Source of the DNA: a virus
Virus record (IMG/VR): IMGVR_UViG_3300010354_000409
Span: 1 to 29,536 of that record
Direction: 5' to 3' (one strand)
DNA: 29,536 nt
Shown: one piece after another, positions 14,390-23,933 of the stretch
Layout of the letters: every line of letters begins with the position of its first letter
Numbering within the stretch: position 1 is the stretch's first letter
Translations under genes and position numbers: made by a program
The notes under the pieces: generated by a model
Database searches by the model: none
Told to the model about the DNA's origin: nothing
What the model saw: only the letters and a program-made list of their open reading frames with translations

Positions 14390-14921
14390 TGCTTAGTTGT
14401 CTGTAAATAGTCGATCGGTGGACGTTGAGAGCCGCGGCTATCTGGGGGATCCCGACACCTTGGCTCCGGTAGGCTACTACCAATTTCCTGTCGCCGCATG
14501 AGATTTTCTCGTTTTTGCCTTGGACGTAGGTGAAATGATATGGATTTATACATTTCTTACACAGACATTTAGGTTTTGCTGTGACGCCGTCTTTGGGGAT
14601 ATCTAAGTATTTCAAGATTATTGTTCTTATGTAGTGCCTGGACCCCAAGACGTATGTACACGGAACGTTGTTCGTAAACGTTCCTTCCCACTCGCGGCAT
14701 TCACCGTGGGTGAAATTGTTCTCAGCGAGATCTTTAAATAGTTTTGACAGTAAATCTTCTTCGCAGTTGCTGTAATTAAGGTTGTATTTTTCCGCCCCTA
14801 ACGAACGAGAGATATCTCCTGCTTGCGCCTGTGCGTGCCCACTGTCTTGTGCCGTTATTTGTAGATTTAGTTTTTTGGTCTCTTTTATCAGAGACAGCAC
14901 GTATTTATCCTTAATAAGCAT
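14343..14921 (-). CDS. HNH-like zinc protein with C-terminal helix-turn-helix, 192 aa
   Basis: The middle (about residues 73-128) follows the phage small-HNH layout CxEWxG...(Y)xxxR...: CREWEGTFTNNV, then a loop CLCKKCINPYHFTYVQGKN, where CxxC-x-NPxH are zinc/active-site positions; the usual first His of the H-N-H set is replaced around KPKCLC, so activity is doubtful. The C-terminus SQGVGIPQIAAALNVHRSTI followed by YRQL is a textbook Hin/resolvase-type HTH for binding DNA. The combination suggests a homing or sequence-specific DNA-binding protein. Its stop overlaps the SSB-like gene by 47 bp. An alternative is a transcription regulator built on a dead HNH scaffold. Confidence 0.65.
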   Translation of the reverse strand: MLIKDKYVLSLIKETKKLNLQITAQDSGHAQAQAGDISRSLGAEKYNLNYSNCEEDLLSKLFKDLAENNFTHGECREWEGTFTNNVPCTYVLGSRHYIRTIILKYLDIPKDGVTAKPKCLCKKCINPYHFTYVQGKNEKISCGDRKLVVAYRSQGVGIPQIAAALNVHRSTIYRQLSNELVSNGPESHRNGG

Positions 14922-14944
14922 GCTGGGCTTTTTTAGGCAGCTTA

Positions 14945-16117
<1,173 letters not shown>

Positions 16118-16129
16118 CGAATTTTCCCG

Positions 16130-16954
16130 TTATTTTTTACCGCGACCGCCGCTCTTTGCCGCTGACTTTGTCGAAGCCCGTGATACAACTTGGCGAGCTG
16201 CTCCAGTTATTGCTTTAGCGGTGGTTTTTGCCCGTGTGGGGGATTGTTGTTTAGCAGGTTGCGTTCGATTCAATAAATTCTTCGCACCGCTTGAAATTTT
16301 TGCACCCGCTGCTTTCGCTTGCGAGGCCGCTTTAGAAATTTGTGTATTTGTGAATCCTCTATTTTGCATATTTCTGATGTCTTGAGCCCCTAAACCTGCA
16401 CCACCTGCCCTACTCAGATCGTAGATTTTTCCTCCAACCTTAACTTTAGTTCCAGTTGGTTTCTTAGTTGTTCCTACAGCTTCTGCTGTTGCCGTTTGTT
16501 GGCCCGTTGGTGTGCTTCCCTCTGTGTTTTGAGCAGTCGGTTGAGGCATGTATTGCTTGATCAGGCTCTCGAAATCAGGCATCATCGACTGCCAATCCGG
16601 AGCCTCGAATTGAGGCATCTCGAATTCGGGCATTTTGAATTCTGGAGTTTCCGTTTGGGTTCCTGCGGTCTTTAGCGAAGACATCAGTTCGTCGATGCCC
16701 AGAGCCGAGCGTAATTTAGCGATATCCATTGCAGGAGCTGCCGCTGCGGCAGGGGATGCCACTGCGGGTTGCCCCGTGGCAATTGCCGGAACGGCGCTCG
16801 CTCCCTCCACTCGTTCTTCTTCTGTCCCGGCACCTAATCGACCGCCTCTGGAGCTTTTAAGAGCTATTTTTAGTGCTTCGGTGACCGTCGCCAGGGTATC
16901 CGAAGGATTAGCACCCGAGCCTTCGATAGCTTGGCCCGCAAATCGACGGCGCAT
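16130..16954 (-). CDS. Low-complexity protein (paralogue B of 14945), 274 aa
   Basis: This gene precedes its paralogue by 12 bp in the same transcript. Shared parts are KLRSALGIDELMSSLKTA and VGGKIYDLSRAGGAGLGAQD-IRNMQNRGFTNTQISKAASQ. It differs by a segment of Met/Pro/Glu/Phe repeats (FKMPEFEMPQFEAPDW, then MMPDFESLI, about residues 106-135) and by a basic tail rich in Ala/Lys/Ser/Thr ending SGGRGKK without poly-glycine. Both tails are strongly basic, which would suit contact with DNA, RNA or the acidic tail of another phage protein. ATG at 16954 is preceded by an AT-rich stretch with ATATTTAAATAT that could be a promoter. Function unknown. Confidence 0.7.
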   Translation of the reverse strand: MRRRFAGQAIEGSGANPSDTLATVTEALKIALKSSRGGRLGAGTEEERVEGASAVPAIATGQPAVASPAAAAAPAMDIAKLRSALGIDELMSSLKTAGTQTETPEFKMPEFEMPQFEAPDWQSMMPDFESLIKQYMPQPTAQNTEGSTPTGQQTATAEAVGTTKKPTGTKVKVGGKIYDLSRAGGAGLGAQDIRNMQNRGFTNTQISKAASQAKAAGAKISSGAKNLLNRTQPAKQQSPTRAKTTAKAITGAARQVVSRASTKSAAKSGGRGKK

Positions 16955-16984
16955 TTTAGGCTTACTTCGTATATTTAAATATTA
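16955..16984 (-). promoter_or_regulatory. AT-rich leader upstream of the paralogue pair
   Basis: The gap between genes 16997 and 16130 holds the palindrome ATATTTAAATAT (near 16971-16982) and, just upstream, ACTCG-GAT-CGAGT (16985-16997), a short hairpin overlapping the previous stop. A promoter for the paralogue pair is plausible, but no clear -35 is seen. Confidence 0.3.
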
Positions 16985-16996
16985 ACTCGGATCGAG

Positions 16997-17485
16997 TCAA
17001 TCTGTTCTAGTAAAACACCTTCTTAGATTGTGCCCTTTTTTTACAACCATATCTAATGTCTTAACGTAATCGGAAGCACTTTCGTATGTCGTAAAGGCTT
17101 TCGCGTTTTCCATAGTGTCTGTGTATTCTACTACTTTTTTATTTTGCATGACATTAGCCACATAACCACCTTTCGGTGCACAGATCAACCAAGTCTCACG
17201 AAACCGTAGGTGCGTCAGCTTGGCCACTTCAGCCTCAGTGTATAAGACACATTTTGGCTGAAGTTTACTTTTGATATTAGGTTTCTTTGTCTTTTTTAGA
17301 TTTACTTGAATTTTGTGCTGGCGCTTGAGAGCCCTGGCTTTGTTACTCGCGACTAAAGGCGATTCAAAAGCTTCGTCGATTAGAAAAATGTCCTCCTCCC
17401 CTGTAATGAAAGCGAAGTACTGGTCTCCGGATCTGATGGTGAAAATCTCTTTCTCCGGACCACGTGGGATTTTTACTAAGTCCAT
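16997..17485 (-). CDS. Hypothetical basic protein, 162 aa
   Basis: No family recognised. The N-terminal part looks like a small beta-rich domain (IFTIRSGDQYFAFITGEEDI), the middle is very lysine-rich (KRQHKIQVNLKKTKKPNIKS), and the C-terminal part holds TWLICAPKGGYVANVMQNKK with helices after it. Overall charge is strongly positive, so nucleic-acid binding is possible. It sits 24 bp downstream of DNA polymerase A in the same direction, which favours a replication role by context only. ATG at 17485. Confidence 0.6.
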   Translation of the reverse strand: MDLVKIPRGPEKEIFTIRSGDQYFAFITGEEDIFLIDEAFESPLVASNKARALKRQHKIQVNLKKTKKPNIKSKLQPKCVLYTEAEVAKLTHLRFRETWLICAPKGGYVANVMQNKKVVEYTDTMENAKAFTTYESASDYVKTLDMVVKKGHNLRRCFTRTD

Positions 17486-17509
17486 TTGAGGTAGTGTTCT
17501 GCGGAAACT

Positions 17510-19408
17510 TTACTTCGCTGACCAGTCATCGCCTATGCCGGGTTCTGCCACCAATCTGGTTTTATGGAATACAGAGGCGCCAGCGTTAACCATGATTTCT
17601 GCAAGCTTATCTTTCCAGTAATCTTCTAGCCCTTCTTTTACTTCTAACACGCATTCGTCGTGCACGACTGCGATTAGACGAACGTCATCATTCAGGTATT
17701 CGTTTAGTTCGCCTAGAGCTACTTTTAGGATATCTGCACCTGTGCCTTGGATTAGCGTATTGGCCGCGATGGTCATGCGAGCATCGTCATACGACAGCAG
17801 CCTGCGCCGACCTAAAGCGGTCCTGGTGTAACACCAACCATCTTGACCAAGAGCACCGCGCTGGCGATGCCATTCCCTTAGACGCGGGTACGCACTGTGG
17901 AACTTACTGTGCAGTATCTTGCTCTCAGAAAGGCTTAGTTGCACACCAAAGGATGCGGCTGCGTACGTCTTGAACTTTCTGAACCCAATTCCGTAGATAA
18001 ATCCAAAGTTAGCTCCCTTTGCCATCTGCCTCTGTTGTTTTGTTACTTCAGATATATCACAGTCATTTACTAAACTCGCCGTCAGTGTGTGCAGATCTAT
18101 ATCGGTGTTGTACGCCTCCTGCATTTGTGGGATGTCAGCCAACTCCGCAAGCAAACGGAGTTCCATTTGCGAGTAATCCGCAATGATCAACTTGTATCCA
18201 GGAGAGGCTACAAACGATTCTCGGAACGATTTTGATCGCGGGACTTGCTGCAGGTTCACCGCGAATGTCGTTTTTACTTTAGTTTTTGCGGTTTTGGCCG
18301 CCCCGGCGCACGTAAACCTCCCGCTGTTGGCACCTACTTGATTGTAGAAACTGTGGATTCTGTGGGTTACTGGATTGATATTCTGAATCAGTTTTTGAAC
18401 GTGCTCCAGACTTGTTTCGATTTTCACTCGCTCTCGATACAGCTGAAGCACAGGGTCTTTGCTGTCGAACTCCGCAAGTGAAATCTGGTTGAGTGTGCTT
18501 TTACCTGTGTCTTCGTTTTGAGGGAGCGCAATACCGCACAAGTCGAAGGCAGCCGCGACCTGGGCTGTTGAACCTGGATTGAACTCCTTGTTTGCTTTCT
18601 TACCCACTGCTACTGAGTCGTCAGCCAATCGTGGGAGCTTGTGTTCAGCAGGCAGCTTCGCATCTAATGCTTCCACGAATTCGGTTGTTTTTTCGTTCAA
18701 CTGTGTTTCAAGATCTAACTTTAGTTTTTGCAGACGCTCTATGTTTACATTAAATCCCGTGTAACTCATTTTGGCCACGGGGCGGATACACCTCGATTCG
18801 ATGCTGTAAATACCGATTAAAGATTCTTCGTTTAGTTCTTTAAGTTGTTCTGCTGCAATTTTCGGCAGCACATCGACGTCTGTGGCTGCGTACTCGACTT
18901 GATCTAGGGTCAGATCTTCCGCTCCCCAGTCTGTCTTACGTTGTTCTTTATCTAGTTCAATCTCCAGTCGACGCTCCGCTACTGCTTTGAGCGAACAAGA
19001 CACATCGGCGAAATATGGTTTGTTGGATTTGGGTGAGTACTTTTTCTCCTGGAAGCCAGCCCTCAGAACCCTCTCAGCCACGTAGGTGTCGAAAATTTTA
19101 TTTTTGTAATCGATACCGAGCGAATAGAAAAACTGAAGATCAAATCCCAGGTTGTGTCCTAGGAGTAGTTCACGACTCTCTATTAAAGTCTTTAACTCAG
19201 CCAAAACAGATGTTTTAAAAATATCAAATACATGGATTGTCCGATCCTCGACAATCGGCGACGCGTCACAGAGCTGAACCAGCCGGCATTTTGCCACCGT
19301 GGCCTGGAGACCCGTTGTTTCCGTGTCAGCGCAGAGCTTGCTGAAGTTGTTCAACTCTTGTATCGCCTTTAGTGCTTCTGCGTTTTCGGTGATGTAATTG
19401 ATTTTCAT
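17510..19408 (-). CDS. DNA polymerase I family A with 3'-5' exonuclease domain
   Basis: The 632-residue protein has a proofreading domain with D28/E30 (ADTETTGL), D90 (HNLGFDLQF) and the YxxxD site near residue 172 (YAATDVDVLP). The polymerase domain shows motif A IIADYSQMELRLLAELA, motif B RQMAKGANFGFIYGIG and motif C AVVHDECVLEV, all intact. There is no 5'-3' nuclease domain, as in phage T7-type enzymes. Motif B carries Phe at the position of E. coli F762, an allele often linked to lytic phages. It is the main replicative polymerase candidate, working with the AEP-primase/SF3 helicase, SSB-like protein and MGME1-like nuclease of the same strand. ATG at 19408 lies just 15 bp downstream of a strong hairpin. 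Confidence 0.95.
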   Translation of the reverse strand: MKINYITENAEALKAIQELNNFSKLCADTETTGLQATVAKCRLVQLCDASPIVEDRTIHVFDIFKTSVLAELKTLIESRELLLGHNLGFDLQFFYSLGIDYKNKIFDTYVAERVLRAGFQEKKYSPKSNKPYFADVSCSLKAVAERRLEIELDKEQRKTDWGAEDLTLDQVEYAATDVDVLPKIAAEQLKELNEESLIGIYSIESRCIRPVAKMSYTGFNVNIERLQKLKLDLETQLNEKTTEFVEALDAKLPAEHKLPRLADDSVAVGKKANKEFNPGSTAQVAAAFDLCGIALPQNEDTGKSTLNQISLAEFDSKDPVLQLYRERVKIETSLEHVQKLIQNINPVTHRIHSFYNQVGANSGRFTCAGAAKTAKTKVKTTFAVNLQQVPRSKSFRESFVASPGYKLIIADYSQMELRLLAELADIPQMQEAYNTDIDLHTLTASLVNDCDISEVTKQQRQMAKGANFGFIYGIGFRKFKTYAAASFGVQLSLSESKILHSKFHSAYPRLREWHRQRGALGQDGWCYTRTALGRRRLLSYDDARMTIAANTLIQGTGADILKVALGELNEYLNDDVRLIAVVHDECVLEVKEGLEDYWKDKLAEIMVNAGASVFHKTRLVAEPGIGDDWSAK

Positions 19409-19423
19409 GAGAAGAAAAGAAAA

Positions 19424-19443
19424 AACCCCAGCAGGCTGGGGTT
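19424..19443 (-). terminator. Intrinsic terminator between gene 19475 and DNA polymerase
   Basis: AACCCCAGC and GCTGGGGTT form a 9-bp stem with a very tight loop; on the minus strand it is followed by TTTTTTCTTTTC. It ends the 19475-20287 transcript but leaves only 15 bp to the polymerase ATG, so polymerase expression must rely on read-through, antitermination, processing or an internal promoter in the preceding gene. Confidence 0.8.
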
Positions 19444-19474
19444 TGATGATAGGTCTTTTTTTGTCCTTTGACCG

Positions 19475-20287
19475 TCAGACGTGACGACTCGCAAAAACCC
19501 GGTCAATGTAGTCGTCGATGTCGCCCCAGGAGTTGAGTAACTCACATCCCTTTGAGGTGGCTCGGACCTTGTAGTACACGCGCTGCATGTGCTCTGCCTT
19601 TGCGTGCGCGTCATCCTTGAAGCTGCCGACCGAGATTCCTTTTTCCTGGTCGACCAACCCGTGGTTCCGGCACCAGATCAGCCCCTCGCGAAGCCCGATA
19701 TACACCGGAGATACGTGGAAGGTGTTTTTCCGGTTGACGTCGCTCGCGTTGTCTACGGGTTCCCAAGCCCCGATGTTCGGGTTCCGCTCGAATCCTCGGA
19801 AAGCAACGCAGGTTTCCCGCACGCTCGTGTTGCGCCACAGAGTATTTACATAATCTGTAGCTGCTTCTCTCAGTGTTACCCAGTCGCTCGCGCAACTACG
19901 CAGCAACAAGGCAGCTCCTGCAGACCAATAGCAGCTGTGGGAGTTGAGCTTTTCAATCAGCTCGTCAGCGGTGGCACTCTCTTTAAAGATCTTTTTATGC
20001 GCGCCATTCCTTGTCACGGGCGTCGAGCGTTTATTGCTGAAGTTAGTTTTGCCCTCAGCGAAATTTTGAATGGAGATTTTCCAAGCCAGCGAGGCAAGTT
20101 CTGGATTCTGTTCCTTGACTGACAGTTCGAAGAGTCGATTGCTGTCGAGCTTCTTCAGATCAAAGACCTTAGTCAGTTCAATTTCAATGGGACCCTGACC
20201 GTATTCCCCCGTGGCAGCTAGGAGAGCAGCCGCCTCGGCTTGTTTGATCGGGGTGTTCCCCAGCAAGAATTGGAAAGGCATGTTCAT
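19475..20287 (-). CDS. Hypothetical protein, 270 aa
   Basis: ATG at 20287 (MNMPFQFLLGNTPIKQ) is chosen; ATG at 20281 is also possible, while the GTG at 20317 would overlap the putative promoter start. No domain is recognised. The N-terminal third is helical and Ala/Leu-rich, the middle basic (FSNKRSTPVTRNGAHKKIFK), and the C-terminal half mixed alpha/beta (NTFHVSPVYIGLREGLIWCR, MQRVYYKVRATSKGCELL). It is a single-gene transcription unit by sequence: a TATACT box lies upstream and a strong terminator downstream. Its length and separate control suggest a well-expressed gene. Confidence 0.65.
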   Translation of the reverse strand: MNMPFQFLLGNTPIKQAEAAALLAATGEYGQGPIEIELTKVFDLKKLDSNRLFELSVKEQNPELASLAWKISIQNFAEGKTNFSNKRSTPVTRNGAHKKIFKESATADELIEKLNSHSCYWSAGAALLLRSCASDWVTLREAATDYVNTLWRNTSVRETCVAFRGFERNPNIGAWEPVDNASDVNRKNTFHVSPVYIGLREGLIWCRNHGLVDQEKGISVGSFKDDAHAKAEHMQRVYYKVRATSKGCELLNSWGDIDDYIDRVFASRHV

Positions 20288-20324
20288 GTGAGTGGAACAG
20301 TGCAAGAGTAGAGACACGCTCGCC

Positions 20325-20330
20325 AGTATA
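20325..20330 (-). promoter_or_regulatory. Putative promoter of gene 19475-20287
   Basis: TATACT on the minus strand fits a sigma-70 -10 box, placing the start near 20318 and giving a leader of about 30 bases. The gap to the upstream gene is 63 bp and A-rich (AAAAAAAT), but no strong -35 hexamer is found. Confidence 0.4.
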
Positions 20331-20350
20331 CAAGCCCTTTAGGATTTTTT

Positions 20351-20758
20351 TCAGATTTCTGCGCCGGAGCCTTCTAGCCTCGTTATCCAGACACATATAT
20401 CGTCGGTAATTCGTTCTGCCATTTGTATAACGTCTATATAGCTTATGTCGATGGACAGTAAAAAATCGTCTGTTATCGGCACACCGAACTCCTCCATGAC
20501 ATAGGTAGCTAAAGGCATGCAAACGTCAACACACTCGCCGTCTGCACCATTCTTATAAATACAGAACATTTTCTTAGAGTCTATGAAATCTATATGAGCC
20601 TCCTGATACCTTACGGATTGATGCAGTGAACTCGTTTTGTTAGCTGACATACATTCGAACAATCTATCCCGCACCCAAGAACATAGCTCTATGTCTGTCA
20701 TACCATTGGACTTGTATTCGTTGTATACCGATCGGATTATGCAGGCTATTTCTTTCAT
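20351..20758 (-). CDS. Hypothetical protein, 135 aa
   Basis: ATG at 20758 overlaps the upstream stop (ATGA). The protein is acidic with regular helices (MKEIACIIRSVYNEYKSNG, DVIQMAERITDDICVWITRL) and several Cys, but no zinc motif spacing. No family recognised. It is the last gene of the operon-like run that carries the ViaA-like and RavA-like genes, which may link it to that system or may be incidental. Confidence 0.6.
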   Translation of the reverse strand: MKEIACIIRSVYNEYKSNGMTDIELCSWVRDRLFECMSANKTSSLHQSVRYQEAHIDFIDSKKMFCIYKNGADGECVDVCMPLATYVMEEFGVPITDDFLLSIDISYIDVIQMAERITDDICVWITRLEGSGAEI

Positions 20759-20979
20759 ACAGACTTAATCTTGCTCCACCGTGCTTGTCCGTGAACATGT
20801 CCGACACACACCCACATTTCATTATTTGTAGTGTCGTACCATAGGTGACCCACCCTAGGTCTAGGGGGTTGAGGCGCCGTGGAAATTAGTTCACCCTGCT
20901 CTAATTCGTACTCAGTTTTCTTAGCACCACAATACTCATCTTTTACTCTAGAGATTTCGTCAGCTGGGTTGTTTTCCAT
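20755..20979 (-). CDS. Hypothetical protein, 74 aa
   Basis: ATG at 20979 lies 10 bp after the ViaA-like stop. The N-terminus is acidic and polar; the C-terminal half GHLWYDTTNNEMWVCVGHVH is an aromatic beta-type motif resembling the GxLWYDTTxxxLxVxx repeats of phage tail and adhesin proteins that bind ligands or other structural parts. It is too short to assign. It is coupled to the next gene by an ATGA overlap. Confidence 0.6.
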   Translation of the reverse strand: MENNPADEISRVKDEYCGAKKTEYELEQGELISTAPQPPRPRVGHLWYDTTNNEMWVCVGHVHGQARWSKIKSV

Positions 20980-20988
20980 GGCGTAAAC

Positions 20989-22539
20989 CTAGCGGAGACA
21001 CTTCTGAATTGCATCCACAGCTTTCTCCGTGTTGTAAACGTTCACGGAGTACACATCATCGCTGAACTCTCGACATACGTTGGGTATGTCCGTGTTTATA
21101 CAGACGGTTGACCATTGAGTGCCTGTTGCTGTTTTAAATGCGTTTATCCTTCTCTTTAGGTTTTCATTTACCTCTGAGTGACCGTCTGTGATCATCAGAA
21201 TGTCCGCACGGGGATCCCGACAACCTTTATCGACCGCGTGGCTTAAGACGGCGTTGAAGCTTGTTCCTCCTCCCAGAATCCAGGTCCCTACAAAATCCAG
21301 CATTGTCGGCAGGTTGTTGCTCTTGGGACAAAGCTCCACTGTGTGCTCGACACGCGTATCGAACAAGTTAATTAAAACCTTTCTGTTTTCTTTCAACGCT
21401 TCTTCGGCTACCACAAACGCAATTGCTTTACTCCAGAGTTCCGGCTCCCCGCTCATAGAGCCCGACACGTCTATATACATCACTACCGGACCTTTACCTA
21501 AGTTCTTTTGTTGAGCTGTATAGTCTTTCGTAAGTATAGTTTTCTGGGAGAACTTGAGGGCAAATAATGCGCGGCCCTGGGCGGTTCCTGCTAGTGCAAG
21601 CTCCGCCGGGAAGGCCCGCGTGACATCGTTGCTAAACGTAGCTCCCGTGATCGCTTCATAAGTCGCTGAAGAGCTTTTAGCTCTCTTCCTTTGAATCCAT
21701 ACGCGGCGGAGCGCCCCGAGTTTTTTCGTCAACGCACGAAGTTGTTTGCTGTTCTTTAATCTGTTAGCTAGCTCTTTCTTCTCTTTTAAATCATTTGTTT
21801 TCTTGCCTGAGCCGGGCTGGACCCCGTGGAGAACAGATAAAGCTTCTTCCGTGTCATCGCTTTCCTTAATAACTTGGTCGATGATCTGGCTTGTTTGCGG
21901 TTGGATTCGTTCGGCAGCCTGCTGTATGGCTTCGTTTATTGCTTGGTTTAAAGCTTTACCTGCTCGCCTTGCTTCGTTTGCTTTCTGTGTATCCCCTTCC
22001 TTCTGCGCTTTTTGAAATTGTTCCCGAAGTTCTTGCAGCTTTTGTCCAGCTGAGGTCAGAAGCTCCACGTTGAACTGCTGCTCTTCTATTGCTTTTTGGA
22101 TAACCTCAGCCAGCTTGTTAAGGATATTGACCGAGTTGTTTCCAGCGTTGAACTGGTTGCCTACGCAGCGCGTCAGTAGTTCTGCCCAGCCAGCAGCTTG
22201 CGATAAGTCAGCCATGACCGCATACCAGATCCCATTCTCTGGTTTGTACCCTTCCGGAATTGCTGCGCTGTCGCCGTCGCAAACCTTGCGAAAGTACTGT
22301 TCGTAAGCATCCTCACTGACAAGCCACTTAACGTTGTCGCCGTTGTACAGCCTGTCAAAGATTTCTTTGCCGAGGCGAGACAGCTGCTTGATGTTGTGGT
22401 GATCGATGAGGTAAGTGACAACAGGTCGACTTTCTCGGATGAAGTCGTCCCAGAGAAAATCTGCTAGCGCAGAACAGGCGAGTGTCAGCGGTTCATTGTT
22501 AACAAGACGAATGAATTCTGATTGAGTGTCGAGGTTCAT
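20989..22539 (-). CDS. ViaA-like protein with C-terminal VWA (von Willebrand A) domain
   Basis: Start chosen at ATG 22539 (MNLDTQSEFIRL, 516 aa); the longer frame to 22722 would overlap gene 22559. Residues about 1-240 are helical and Gln/Glu/Ala-rich; about 260-345 carry the ViaA-type block LGALRRVWIQRK ... TRAFPAELALAG ... LFALKFSQKTIL. The VWA domain follows from about 350 with an intact MIDAS: DVSGSMSG (DxSxS), the Thr/Ser in GGGTSFNAVL, and the Asp in DILMITDGHSE. In bacteria ViaA works with the MoxR-type AAA+ ATPase RavA, here encoded two genes upstream in the same operon. It should recruit or regulate the ATPase toward a target protein. Named here by family; target unknown. Confidence 0.82.
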   Translation of the reverse strand: MNLDTQSEFIRLVNNEPLTLACSALADFLWDDFIRESRPVVTYLIDHHNIKQLSRLGKEIFDRLYNGDNVKWLVSEDAYEQYFRKVCDGDSAAIPEGYKPENGIWYAVMADLSQAAGWAELLTRCVGNQFNAGNNSVNILNKLAEVIQKAIEEQQFNVELLTSAGQKLQELREQFQKAQKEGDTQKANEARRAGKALNQAINEAIQQAAERIQPQTSQIIDQVIKESDDTEEALSVLHGVQPGSGKKTNDLKEKKELANRLKNSKQLRALTKKLGALRRVWIQRKRAKSSSATYEAITGATFSNDVTRAFPAELALAGTAQGRALFALKFSQKTILTKDYTAQQKNLGKGPVVMYIDVSGSMSGEPELWSKAIAFVVAEEALKENRKVLINLFDTRVEHTVELCPKSNNLPTMLDFVGTWILGGGTSFNAVLSHAVDKGCRDPRADILMITDGHSEVNENLKRRINAFKTATGTQWSTVCINTDIPNVCREFSDDVYSVNVYNTEKAVDAIQKCLR

Positions 22540-22558
22540 TTGATGTTTTGCTGAAGGT

Positions 22559-22777
22559 TTACTTCTGTTCGACGACTGTGCTGCCTTCGGAGATTTCCTC
22601 TTTGAGAGCTTCTCCGTAACCCCACGCCGCTGCTGTGACCGCCAATCTGTGGATCGGATCTTCGCAGTCCGGATGCCTGGAGTCCTGCAGGATCGAAACC
22701 CACCAGGACTCCACAAGCTCAACCGAAAGTTTGCTCTGTAGTTCCTTACTTGCTGATGTCACTGATGGCTCGCGCAA
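22559..22777 (-). CDS. Small protein between the RavA- and ViaA-like genes, about 72 aa
   Basis: The start is uncertain: TTG at 22777 (72 aa) or GTG at 22762 (67 aa); both overlap the RavA-like 3' end, by 32 or 17 bp. The product is mostly helical and amphipathic (SKLSVELVESWWVSILQDSR, RLAVTAAAWGYGEALKEEIS). No motif is recognised. Sitting exactly between an AAA+ ATPase and its VWA partner, it could be a small adaptor of the complex. Lack of an ATG lowers confidence. Confidence 0.5.
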   Translation of the reverse strand: MREPSVTSASKELQSKLSVELVESWWVSILQDSRHPDCEDPIHRLAVTAAAWGYGEALKEEISEGSTVVEQK

Positions 22778-23933
22778 GGGTATCGCAGTGATTCTGCAGG
22801 GTTTGCTGCAGTTTAACTCCAGAGCTACGCGTGCCCGCAGACATCCTTAGTTTGGATCCATCCAGTAGTTCTGAAACTTTATCCCTCACCGTCGTCATGT
22901 CTTTAGCGTACTTGCGTACCTGTATCACATACTCATTGAGCTCACTCAAACCTTTGACTCTGTACCGATGGCTGTGCGTGCTGTACTCGGCCATGATGCC
23001 CGCCGCTGCTCTTTTTGCGTCGGCGAACACCTTGTCCGCCGTGGGAATCTCTTGCTCCAGGACTTCTTTGATAATGTCCTGATCCTCTGCTGACTGGTAC
23101 ACGATGTGAACCAGACTACCGTGCATATGCTCAGGGAATAGTTCGTCGTCCCCCTGTACAACCGCCCAAGCTTTGAGGAACTTAAGGATCTGAACGCGGC
23201 GACGGTCGCTGATTGTGATCGCTCGTGTCCCCAGCATCTCCCACACAGAACTGAACTTATCCAGGAACTCATCCGACACGGAGATCTGATCAGCTTCAGA
23301 TTGCAACTCAGCCAACTCAGCGAGGGTCAGATGCTCCCCGACAACAGGCCGTTTTTCGAGACCCAGACTCCATGCGTCTAGCCTGCGCTTAGACACTGGT
23401 TTCTGCAGGAGGTTAACTGTCGGGCGGAACAGAAAACGATCAGCGAAAGCTTGCAGCGATTCTTCGTCTGGCCAGCTGTTAGTCGCGGCGATGATCGATT
23501 GAATGGGAGTCTTGATGTTCTCTTTGCCGTTGTTGAATGTCCTCTCGTTTAGAAGAGTGAGCAAGGAGTTCAGGATGGCAGAGGATCCCCGGAATAATTC
23601 ATCCAGGAATCCTATGTGCGCTGTCGGTAGGTAACCTTCGGTGTCACGGGTGTATTCATCGGCGAGAAGTTTAGTCACCGCAACTGGACCGAACACCTCC
23701 GACGGATCCGTTGTGGGGGTGAGTAAGTAGCCAAAATAGTTAGCGCTGGTGATGCCTCCGCATACGCTCCGCACGAGATCTGATTTGCCCGTACCAGGCA
23801 CACCCAGAAGGAAAGCATTCTGCTTACTCAGGAGTGATGCAAGCAATCCGTCAATAACTGGACCGCGTTCCAGATGTGCTGCGCCCAGTGCGCCGCGGAA
23901 GTTTTGCAGTTTGGTGAAAAGTTGATCGTTCAT
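22746..23933 (-). CDS. RavA-like MoxR-family AAA+ ATPase
   Basis: ATG at 23933 forms an ATGA overlap with the preceding gene, giving 395 residues. Walker A is GVPGTGKS (44-51); FGYLLTPTTDPSEVFGP follows as in MoxR proteins; Walker B is IGFLDELF (107-114), continuing into SSAILNSLLTLLNERTF, the helix-2 region diagnostic for the RavA subfamily; sensor 1 is IIAATNSWPD (147-156) and the Arg-finger region DRFLFR (165-170). The C-terminal 200 residues are helical and lack a LARA domain insertion that I can recognise. MoxR ATPases act as chaperones remodelling metal enzymes or membrane complexes, usually with a VWA partner, present here at 20989. Distinct from the CobS ATPase found in T4-like cyanophages. 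Confidence 0.88.
   Translation of the reverse strand: MNDQLFTKLQNFRGALGAAHLERGPVIDGLLASLLSKQNAFLLGVPGTGKSDLVRSVCGGITSANYFGYLLTPTTDPSEVFGPVAVTKLLADEYTRDTEGYLPTAHIGFLDELFRGSSAILNSLLTLLNERTFNNGKENIKTPIQSIIAATNSWPDEESLQAFADRFLFRPTVNLLQKPVSKRRLDAWSLGLEKRPVVGEHLTLAELAELQSEADQISVSDEFLDKFSSVWEMLGTRAITISDRRRVQILKFLKAWAVVQGDDELFPEHMHGSLVHIVYQSAEDQDIIKEVLEQEIPTADKVFADAKRAAAGIMAEYSTHSHRYRVKGLSELNEYVIQVRKYAKDMTTVRDKVSELLDGSKLRMSAGTRSSGVKLQQTLQNHCDTLARAISDISK

Noticed and set aside
22540-22722. N-terminal extension of the ViaA-like gene
   Set aside because: The extra 61 residues are basic and low-complexity, overlap another gene and have no counterpart in the ViaA layout; ATG at 22539 fits better.
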